Part shown: positions 1-5,096 of the stretch, piece by piece | Layout of the letters: each line of letters begins with the position of its first letter | Position numbering within the stretch: the first letter of the stretch is position 1 | Made by a program: the position numbers and the translations under genes | Source of the DNA: Candidatus Roizmanbacteria bacterium | GTDB lineage: Bacteria > Patescibacteriota > Microgenomatia > UBA1406 > GWC2-37-13 | NCBI GenBank assembly: GCA_016186235.1 | Contig: JACPMD010000010.1 | Location: 1-5,845, forward strand | Length of the DNA: 5,845 nt | Direction of reading: 5' to 3' | The notes under the pieces: model-generated | Databases searched by the model: none | Told to the model about the DNA's origin: nothing | Seen by the model: the letters and a program-made list of their open reading frames with translations, nothing else

Positions 1-2
1 AT

Positions 3-98
3 GAAGCGATTGCAGAGGTTTTGAAGAGTCCTTTGGTGAGAGTGGCAGAGAAAAATTTTATAATAACGATTCCCGACTGTTCTAAAGGCCCATGTTAA
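3..98 (+). CDS. 3' end of an unidentified gene (partial, cut by window edge)
   Basis: An open frame enters from the left edge and stops at TAA 96-98, giving a 31-residue C-terminal tail that begins EAIAEVLKSPLVRVAEKNF and finishes IPDCSKGPC. No family is recognisable from so short a piece. The mixed helical/strand composition looks like a folded protein end rather than random translation, and it ends 20 bases before the convergent stop of the HD-domain gene, which is normal spacing for this compact region. The CxxxxC at the very end may be incidental. I see no terminator hairpin between the two convergent stops. The frame could also be a chance opening, because only about 95 bases are visible. 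Confidence 0.45.
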   Translation, partial: EAIAEVLKSPLVRVAEKNFIITIPDCSKGPC

Positions 99-117
99 GC
101 AAACAGCGAATAAAATA

Positions 118-708
118 TCATTTTTTAAAACTTCCGTGGAGTTTGTCGCGGATTTCTTTCCAAAAGTCTTGACTATCGGTATGCATTATTTCTTTTATTA
201 AAGCTTTCGATTCTTTAAGTCTCACACGTTCTTTGTTTGCCTCTAACCATTCTTTTGCATGAATACTTCCTTTATCTACCAGCGTCTTTAGCTCGATTGT
301 AAGAGCGATGACATTTGCTTCATATACGAGTTTTGCCTCAAGGCTTTTCTTTTCTTCGTACTCGATTAGAAGTTGAAGTAGTTCTTTGCCAAATGAGAGT
401 TTTTCAAATATGTCTTTATTTGCCTTTTCGACATCTCTTTTTAGATAATTTAATCCGATCTTGTCTACGTCACCTACTCTGGTCTCGTGAAAGTCGTGGA
501 ATAAAGCCATGGTGAGGACTTTTTCAGTATTTACCTTCATCTGTTTGGCTAGGATAAATGTGATGATGGAAGTGAGGTAAAGATGTTCTGAAATTGATTC
601 TTCGTTTTCTCCTAAGATTTGCCAACCGGTTCTTTGCACTCGCTTTAAGACTTGTGCTTCAAATAAAAAATTAGCTAATATGTTTTTTCTTTTTGTATTA
701 TTTGACAT
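118..708 (-). CDS. HD-domain phosphohydrolase, YfbR/HDDC2-like (5'-deoxynucleotidase family)
   Basis: Small cytosolic HD-superfamily protein of about 196 residues. Relatives such as E. coli YfbR are metal-dependent 5'-nucleotidases acting on deoxynucleoside monophosphates. Numbering from the GTG at 729, the signature residues are H49 (in ISEHL), H78-D79 with E82 (HDFHE) and D87 (RVGD), matching YfbR H33, H68-D69, E72 and D77. The N-terminal stretch (ILANFLFEAQVLKRVQRTGW) and C-terminal stretch (HAKEWLEANKERVR, then TDSQDFW) resemble archaeal and candidate-phylum HD proteins. The position of the fourth metal ligand (YfbR D137, usually in a KDAD motif) reads YEAN, so Asn139 replaces Asp; activity may be reduced or changed. 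I chose ATG 708 (MSNNTKRK) because the family starts near there. A GTG at 729 would add seven residues but lies only four bases from the divergent rhomboid start. Neither start has a Shine-Dalgarno site. Family assignment is firm; the substrate is not. Confidence 0.88.
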   Translation of the reverse strand: MSNNTKRKNILANFLFEAQVLKRVQRTGWQILGENEESISEHLYLTSIITFILAKQMKVNTEKVLTMALFHDFHETRVGDVDKIGLNYLKRDVEKANKDIFEKLSFGKELLQLLIEYEEKKSLEAKLVYEANVIALTIELKTLVDKGSIHAKEWLEANKERVRLKESKALIKEIMHTDSQDFWKEIRDKLHGSFKK

Positions 709-729
709 TTTCACGTAGAATTTTATCAC
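702..729 (+). promoter_or_regulatory. putative sigma70-type promoter of the rhomboid gene
   Basis: A perfect -35 TTGACA (702-707) is followed after 16 bases by TATCAC (724-729), a weak -10 match. The hexamer ends four bases before the rhomboid ATG at 734, so transcription from it would give a leaderless or nearly leaderless mRNA. The -35 overlaps the ATG of the divergent HD gene at 706-708. This is seen in the sequence only; the weak -10 lowers confidence. Confidence 0.4.
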
Positions 730-733
730 ATTT

Positions 734-1402
734 ATGTTTCCAATTCGTGACTCTACTCCCAGACAAAGCTTTCCTTTTGTGAACTATCTTATTATCGCTA
801 TCACAATTTATGCATTTTTTATTCAGATCACTTCACCGGATTTTGATGCATTTGTATTTCAATATGGATTTGTTCCCTCAAGATTTAAAGCCCTCGACTT
901 AGAATCATATCGTTATATCCTCTACTCTATCTTCCTTCATGGTGGTTTGTTTCATATCGCCTCAAATCTATGGTTTTTACACATTTTTGGAGACAACGTG
1001 GAAGATCGATTGGGGCACATTATTTATCCAATATTTTATATTTTAGCTGGCGTGATTGCGGTATTTGTCCAACTGGCGTTTAATCTGGGAAGCTCCATAC
1101 CCATGATTGGCGCCTCAGGCGCAATATCTGGTGTGGCTGGGGCTTATTTTGTTCTTTTTCGAGATTCAAAAATAAAATCATTGGTTCCGACACTTTTCGG
1201 ATTTTATGACATCATCGAGCTTCCCGCCTGGTTTTTTTTAGGCTATTGGTTTGTCATTCAAGTTTTCAGCGGCGTTGGTTCTCTGGTTACTTTTGATGTA
1301 CAACAAGGAGGAGTTGCTTTTTTTGCTCACGTAGGAGGATTTGTATTCGGATATTTGGTAGCAAAATTGGCTACAAAACCGGAATATCGCCAACAGGAAT
1401 GA
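734..1402 (+). CDS. rhomboid-family intramembrane serine protease
   Basis: Multispanning membrane protein of 222 residues, the usual size of a basic six-helix bacterial rhomboid, which cleaves transmembrane substrates within the bilayer using a Ser-His dyad. The N-terminus MFPIRDSTPRQSFPFVNYLI matches the common rhomboid opening (MxPxRD...P..NYxLI), which fixes the start at ATG 734. Visible motifs are HGGLFHIASNLWFLHIFGD (H69, H74, N78; helix 2 oxyanion/His region), GASGAISG with nucleophile S128, and AHVGGFVFG with catalytic H199. All active-site residues are intact. The long segment between the Ser and His helices (about 145-195) includes a hydrophobic stretch and a loop before the last helix. 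No Shine-Dalgarno site precedes the start; a TTGACA promoter lies directly upstream. The last 32 bases overlap the 3' end of the convergent small gene. The substrate is unknown and the neighbours do not point to one. Confidence 0.93.
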   Translation: MFPIRDSTPRQSFPFVNYLIIAITIYAFFIQITSPDFDAFVFQYGFVPSRFKALDLESYRYILYSIFLHGGLFHIASNLWFLHIFGDNVEDRLGHIIYPIFYILAGVIAVFVQLAFNLGSSIPMIGASGAISGVAGAYFVLFRDSKIKSLVPTLFGFYDIIELPAWFFLGYWFVIQVFSGVGSLVTFDVQQGGVAFFAHVGGFVFGYLVAKLATKPEYRQQE

Positions 1403-1619
1403 TTTGTGCACTACTAGGATCTGGGCAATCAGGGTGATTTGGACCAACACATCCTATATCTTGTCTATTTATGAGCTGTACTAAATGTGGAACCATCCAA
1501 TCGCAGATGCCATATGGACTAGTATTTCTAAGTTCACCATTATTCAAGGCTTTTCTAACTCTTTCTGAGACCATATTTAACTGGTAAAGATGAGGGCAAA
1601 TAACTTTTTGTTCGTTCAT
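1371..1619 (-). CDS. small Cys/His-rich protein of unknown function
   Basis: An 82-residue frame read from ATG 1619 to TAG 1371-1373; an upstream TTG at 1631 would add four residues. I do not recognise a family. It carries four Cys (8, 39, 57, 65) and several His (10, 45, 62), including CPHLYQL near the start and CVGPNHPDC (CxxxxHxxC) near the end, which could bind zinc; that is inference. The middle (SERVRKALNNGELRNTSPYGICDWMVPHLVQLI) looks like two amphipathic helices. There is no signal peptide or membrane segment. The ATG lies 36 bases after tRNA-Leu on the same strand, with no terminator between, so read-through from the tRNA promoter is possible; a weak TAAATT hexamer ten bases before the ATG could be its own -10. 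Its C-terminal codons overlap the rhomboid gene by 32 bases. In favour of a real gene: nothing else fills 1403-1655, and the composition is protein-like. It may instead be a chance frame. Confidence 0.6.
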   Translation of the reverse strand: MNEQKVICPHLYQLNMVSERVRKALNNGELRNTSPYGICDWMVPHLVQLINRQDIGCVGPNHPDCPDPSSAQIIPVGDIPVL

Positions 1620-1655
1620 ATGAAAAGACAATTTACGATTAATTTCTAACTATTG

Positions 1656-1738
1656 TGCCGCAGAGAGGAGTTGAACCCCTACGCCCTTGCGGGTACAAGG
1701 TCCTAAACCTTGCGCGTCTGCCATTCCGCCACTGCGGC
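1656..1738 (-). tRNA. tRNA-Leu (anticodon UAG)
   Basis: Class II tRNA of 83 nt. The acceptor stem GCCGCAG (1732-1738) pairs perfectly with CTGCGGC (1657-1663), with A as discriminator base at 1656. The D-arm carries the leucine-type TGGCGGAATGGCAGACGC. The anticodon stem CAAGG/CCTTG encloses loop TTTAGGA, giving anticodon TAG at 1703-1705, which reads CUN codons. A variable arm with CCC-GCAA-GGG is present, and the T-loop is TTCAACT on an AGGGG/CCTCT stem. The 3' CCA is not encoded (the DNA continues CAA), so it must be added by a nucleotidyltransferase. No T-rich terminator follows directly. Confidence 0.97.
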
Positions 1739-1746
1739 TTCCCTCT

Positions 1747-1755
1747 ATTATAGCA
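1747..1755 (-). promoter_or_regulatory. extended -10 promoter of tRNA-Leu
   Basis: On the minus strand TGCTATAAT is a consensus TATAAT with the extended TGn element, ending eight bases before the first base of the tRNA. Transcription would start about one to three bases before the mature 5' end. No good -35 hexamer lies at the usual spacing, as expected for an extended -10 promoter. It shares the 56-base gap with the divergent recombinase promoter. Confidence 0.75.
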
Positions 1756-1759
1756 TCGA

Positions 1760-1788
1760 TTGAATTTTCATACCATGTCGTTTAAGAT
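1760..1788 (+). promoter_or_regulatory. putative promoter of the Xer recombinase gene, leaderless geometry
   Basis: TTGAAT (1760-1765) and TAAGAT (1783-1788) are separated by 17 bases, and six bases separate the -10 from the ATG at 1795. That places the expected transcription start at or next to the A of the start codon. There is no usable Shine-Dalgarno site; the AGGG at 1790-1793 is only one base from the ATG. Each hexamer matches four of six consensus positions. Confidence 0.5.
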
Positions 1789-1794
1789 TAGGGC

Positions 1795-2733
1795 ATGGGA
1801 TTAAAGGATGCGGTACTTAGATTCTTGGAATACTGCGAACTCGATAAAAATCTTTCCTTAACAAGTGTAAGAATGTACGGTTACTACCTTGAGTTTTTCC
1901 AAAGCTGGCTTCTTAAAAATCAAGGCGTGAAAGATTATGACGTCGAGAAGATCGATGAAAACATTGTCAGAAATTTCAGACTTTACCTATCACACCAATA
2001 TAAAAACCCACATAAAGGCGATTTAAAACGACAGACACAAAACTATTTCCTTGTGGCTCTCAGATCGTTTTTCCGATTTTTGATTCGTCAAAAACTCGAT
2101 GTTCTGGCACCTGAAATGATAGAACTCGGGAAACAGAGAGACAGAAATATTAAGTTTTTGCTTCCCGAAGAGCTCGAGAAACTTTTTTCTATCGTTGACA
2201 CAAAAGAAGTATTGGGTCTGAGAGATAGAGCCATTTTAGAGGTGCTTTTCTCTACAGGACTTCGTGTATCAGAGTTAGTGAGTCTTAACCGTGAGCAAGT
2301 AAATCTTGATTCAGGAGAGTTTGGGGTTATTGGTAAGGGAGGAAAAGCCCGCGTTGTCTTTTTGTCAAAAAAAGCCAAAGAGTGGCTTTCTAAGTATTTT
2401 CAGAAAAGAACCGACCCCTATCGCCCGCTTTTCATTCGCTACTCAGGACCACAGATTAAAAAAGAGTTGACCGATGAGAAACTGAGGCTTTCAGTTAGGT
2501 CCATCGAACGGATGATCGATAAATATAGAAAAAAGGCCGGTATCTTGTTTCGGATCGGTCCACACGCGCTAAGGCATTCGCTTGCTACGGATCTTCTTAC
2601 TCACGGTGCAGACATTCGATCGGTCCAAGAAATGCTCGGGCACAAAAACATCTCCACTACCCAAATCTATACTCACGTGACTAATACCAGACTTCGCGAG
2701 GTACATGAAAAATATCACTCAGGGAATAAATAG
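1795..2733 (+). CDS. Xer-type site-specific tyrosine recombinase (XerC/XerD-like)
   Basis: A 312-residue protein, close to the roughly 300 residues typical of XerC/XerD, which resolve chromosome dimers at dif through a 3'-phosphotyrosyl intermediate. The N-terminal SAM-like core-binding domain spans about residues 1-105 (from LRFLEYCELDKNLS to FFRFLIRQ), and the catalytic domain about 120-300. All active-site residues are visible: R157 in TGLRVSEL, K181 in GKGGK, H257 and R260 in PHALRHSLATDLL, H283 in MLGHKNISTTQIY, and nucleophile Y292. The C-terminus (HVTNTRLREVHEKYHSGNK) is the usual Xer ending. The start ATG 1795 has a -10-like hexamer six bases upstream and no Shine-Dalgarno site. The last 29 bases overlap the DUF2079 gene, so the two are probably co-transcribed. 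I cannot tell XerC from XerD; some small genomes encode a single Xer. It lies beside tRNA-Leu but diverges from it, and the downstream genes look like housekeeping rather than mobile-element genes, so a chromosomal role is more likely than phage or island integration. Confidence 0.92.
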   Translation: MGLKDAVLRFLEYCELDKNLSLTSVRMYGYYLEFFQSWLLKNQGVKDYDVEKIDENIVRNFRLYLSHQYKNPHKGDLKRQTQNYFLVALRSFFRFLIRQKLDVLAPEMIELGKQRDRNIKFLLPEELEKLFSIVDTKEVLGLRDRAILEVLFSTGLRVSELVSLNREQVNLDSGEFGVIGKGGKARVVFLSKKAKEWLSKYFQKRTDPYRPLFIRYSGPQIKKELTDEKLRLSVRSIERMIDKYRKKAGILFRIGPHALRHSLATDLLTHGADIRSVQEMLGHKNISTTQIYTHVTNTRLREVHEKYHSGNK

Positions 2734-4216
2734 CTTTTTGTCAAGACGTAAATACCCCATTATCCTTTTGGTGTTTGTTGTTTTTTATATCCTTTACTTT
2801 TCCTACTTCTCCATTCTTCGGCTTAAGGCTCTTTACGCTTCATACTATGATCTAGGAATTATGCACCAGACTGTTTACAACACCTATTCGGCGTTACGAA
2901 CAGGAGACTGGAGCAGATTACTTGAACTGACAAATCCCGAGGGAAGTGAACAGATAACGCGAATGGCGATCCACAACGACATTTCATTAGCGCTACTAGC
3001 CCCATTTTATTTCGTTCATAATGGCCCAGAAACACTTCTTATTATTCAAACTGTGGTGATTAGCTTAGGGGCATTTGCGCTCTTCAAAATTGCGGGGAAA
3101 ATTTTTGCAAAATCAAAATACTCACCATTATTATCGCTTGTTTTCTCAATTTCTTATCTTCTCTACGCTCCATTGCAGCGAGGAAATGTCTACGACTTTC
3201 ATGCCGTTATGTTTGCAACAGCGTTCTTGCTTTGGATGTTCTATTTCTGGCTCGTTAAGAAATATCGTTATAGCTTTCTATTCTTTATTCTGAGTTTGAT
3301 ATCAAAAGAACAGGTAGCGTTAACTCTTATCTTTTTAGCGGTTTACGTTTTAGGGAAGAGGCGTGAGAAAAGAGATAAAACTTCTCGTTATTTTTCGTTT
3401 GCCGTAATAGTGACAAGTATTTTCTGGTTTGTTGCATCAATCTTTTTTATTGCTCCTTATTTTAGAGGTAGTCAGCACTTTGCCGTTGATCGGTACAAAG
3501 AATTCGGTAGTAGTCCTATAGAGATTATTACGGGTATCTTCACCAATCCCTATAGTTTACTCAGACGAATGATATCGAGAGAAAGCCTGCAATATCTTTT
3601 TTCGCTTTTGGGGCCAGTAGGTTTCCTCTCGCTTCTCTCCCCCCTCACGTTTCTTATCGCATTACCTGAACTCGCGATCAATCTTTTATCAAACAACAGG
3701 AATACGAGATTGATGATTTATCATTATGAAGCGGTAATAATACCCTTCATATTTATTTCGGCCATATACGGAGCAAAAAAGATAGTTGATTATTTTTCGG
3801 GTAACAAAAGAAAGCGAATCGTATTATTTTTGTCCGCGTGGATTCTTATTTTTTCTCTGGTATTTGTTTACTATAAAGGTCCTATTCCGCTCAAAAGAGG
3901 CGCGTTCATCCCTCCGTTTCCTTGGCCGGCAAAGGAATACAAAGACGTGGATCTTTGGGCTAAAACACTCCGCAATGAAGAGTTAAAAATCGCATCGACC
4001 GGACAACTTTCCCCTTACTTCACGTCCCGCAGATACTTTTATAATTTTTCATCCAACTATCATTTGGCAGACTATGTTTTGGTAAGATTAAATGAGATAT
4101 ACAACTATCCAGAAAAGAAAGAGCTCATACCAGTTTATGAAAGATTAAAACAAGACTCAAAATACAGCCCAATTTACAAACGAGAGAATTTTGAGGTTTA
4201 TACTTCTCGCAAATGA
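2705..4216 (+). CDS. DUF2079 multispanning membrane protein (GT-C-like)
   Basis: A 503-residue integral membrane protein with about 9-11 hydrophobic segments, the first at about residues 18-38. It matches the DUF2079 pattern: YYDLGIMHQTVYNT (47-60), a His/Asp motif IHNDISLALLAPFYFV (89-104), LLIIQTVVISLGAFALF (111-127), NVYDFHAVMFA (161-171), a KEQ at 201-203, and NLLSNN...YHYEAVIIPFIF (326-350). The soluble C-terminal part keeps SPYFTSRRYFYNF and DYVLV. The biochemical role of the family is not established; the layout, with acidic/His residues in the loop after the first helix, resembles GT-C glycosyltransferases that use lipid-linked sugars. The adjacent polyprenyl-sugar GT2 gene would fit that, as an inference. 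Start ATG 2705 lies inside the end of the recombinase gene; a GAGG at 2698-2701 is only three bases away, so coupling to the upstream gene probably matters. No frame damage is seen. Confidence 0.88.
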   Translation: MKNITQGINSFLSRRKYPIILLVFVVFYILYFSYFSILRLKALYASYYDLGIMHQTVYNTYSALRTGDWSRLLELTNPEGSEQITRMAIHNDISLALLAPFYFVHNGPETLLIIQTVVISLGAFALFKIAGKIFAKSKYSPLLSLVFSISYLLYAPLQRGNVYDFHAVMFATAFLLWMFYFWLVKKYRYSFLFFILSLISKEQVALTLIFLAVYVLGKRREKRDKTSRYFSFAVIVTSIFWFVASIFFIAPYFRGSQHFAVDRYKEFGSSPIEIITGIFTNPYSLLRRMISRESLQYLFSLLGPVGFLSLLSPLTFLIALPELAINLLSNNRNTRLMIYHYEAVIIPFIFISAIYGAKKIVDYFSGNKRKRIVLFLSAWILIFSLVFVYYKGPIPLKRGAFIPPFPWPAKEYKDVDLWAKTLRNEELKIASTGQLSPYFTSRRYFYNFSSNYHLADYVLVRLNEIYNYPEKKELIPVYERLKQDSKYSPIYKRENFEVYTSRK

Positions 4217-4225
4217 AATTACGAT

Positions 4226-4275
4226 CAGTATAAACTTCTCTAAGTTGATCTGCAAAATCAACTAAGAGCAGTATA
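4226..4275 (+). repeat. hairpin flanked by 7-base direct repeats in the intergenic spacer
   Basis: CTCTAAGTTGAT (4238-4249) and ATCAACTAAGAG (4257-4268) pair in 11 of 12 positions around the 7-base loop CTGCAAA. The hairpin lies between two copies of CAGTATA (4226-4232 and 4269-4275). It sits 9 bases after the DUF2079 stop and 9 bases before the glycosyltransferase ATG. No T-run follows on the plus strand, so it is not a standard intrinsic terminator. It could be a weak terminator, an mRNA end-stabilising structure, a protein-binding palindrome, or the trace of a small palindromic insertion. Confidence 0.65.
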
Positions 4276-4277
4276 CA
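4272..4277 (+). promoter_or_regulatory. possible -10 hexamer before the glycosyltransferase gene
   Basis: TATACA ends seven bases before ATG 4285, the same short distance seen before the recombinase gene, which suggests a leaderless start. A good -35 is missing at 16-18 bases upstream, where the hairpin lies, so this is weak. Confidence 0.25.
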
Positions 4278-4284
4278 AAAAGAC

Positions 4285-5096
4285 ATGATCTCAATTATTA
4301 TTCCTTTTTACAACGAAGAAAAGAACCTTTCAGCACTTTACACTGAGCTGACTCAAGCGATGCGCGATACGCAGAAAGAGTATGAAACCATTTTTGTCGA
4401 TGACGGATCGACTTACGAAGGGACAAAAGTTGTCGAAGAACTATCCAAAAAGGATAACCATTAGATGCAGATCTGCAAGATGATCCTAAAGATGTAAAAC
4501 CATTACTTGAGAAGATCGACGAAGGATACGATTTCGTCAACGGAAGAAGAATCGGGCGGGCCCACAACATAATCCTTAAAACGTATTCTTTTTTGGGGAA
4601 TCAATTTGTCAAATTTTTCTCTGGATCGCCCTACAGCGATGTGAACTGCGGATTTAAAGCTTTCAAGAAATCTGTCCTGAAAGACATAGTTTTGTATGGC
4701 AATAACTTCCGTTTTTTGCCTCTTTGGATCTACTACAAAGGTTACAAAGTGACTGAGGTGAAAGTCTATAACCGACCTCGCCAGTACGGAGAGTCAAAGT
4801 TTGGCATGGGAAAGGTGATTATTGGACTCCTCGATACGATCATTGCTGTATTTCTTTATCGATTTTCTGAACGGCCGCTTCATTTCTTCGGGACGATCGG
4901 AGCATTGATTCTCCTGCCTGGTTTGGCAATTGCCGCCTATCTTACCTTTGAAAGGATATTTTTCGGCATTTTGCTCTACCGTCGTCCTGCTCTTCTTTAT
5001 GCTGTACTTTTTATTATTGTCGGTTTACAAATTGTCATGACCGGAATACTCGGAGAACTCATTGTTTACTTAAACAAAAAAAATAGGCAAGTATGA
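4285..5096 (+). pseudogene. GT2 polyprenyl-phosphate glycosyltransferase (DPM1/GtrB-like), broken by internal deletion and frame change
   Basis: Intact relatives transfer a sugar from a nucleotide donor to polyprenyl phosphate at the inner membrane face. The first part (ATG 4285 to TAG 4462-4464, 59 residues) is a normal GT2 start: MISIIIPFYNEEKNLSALY and the nucleotide-binding FVDDGST. The second part is in another frame, open from 4458 to TGA 5094-5096. It resumes at LDADLQDDPKDV (the DxD-region motif) and continues through GRRIGR, NCGFKAF, NRPRQYGESKFGMGK and RFSERPLHFFG to two C-terminal membrane helices. By comparison with GtrB-type proteins, about 30 residues between these parts are missing, including the conserved RNFGK...G block. 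A simple frameshift cannot repair the gene. The second part has no credible start of its own before the DAD motif. Otherwise the reading is clean with no further stops, so the damage is recent or is an assembly error. The 3' end overlaps the EamA gene by ATGA. Confidence 0.85.

Noticed and set aside
99..117. Bidirectional terminator between the convergent genes at the left edge
   Set aside because: Only 19 bases separate the stops and no inverted repeat with a T-run is present there.
1238..1450. A 70-residue minus-strand open frame over the rhomboid 3' end
   Set aside because: It is antisense to the rhomboid catalytic His region and competes with the more protein-like Cys/His small gene in another frame.
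1656..2733. tRNA-Leu next to a tyrosine recombinase as a genomic-island attachment site
   Set aside because: The recombinase has Xer-type features and diverges from the tRNA, no second copy of the tRNA 3' end is visible in the window, and the neighbouring genes are not phage or island genes.
4238..4268. Intrinsic terminator after the DUF2079 gene
   Set aside because: The hairpin is AT-rich and is not followed by a T-run on either strand, so I list it as a repeat/hairpin only.
4458..4464. Programmed ribosomal frameshift in the glycosyltransferase
   Set aside because: Shifting frame would join the halves but not restore the roughly 30 missing residues, and no slippery heptamer with a following structure is evident at the junction.
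4298..4570. A 90-residue minus-strand open frame across the glycosyltransferase junction
   Set aside because: It is antisense to recognisable GT2 motifs on both sides and has no recognisable protein features.
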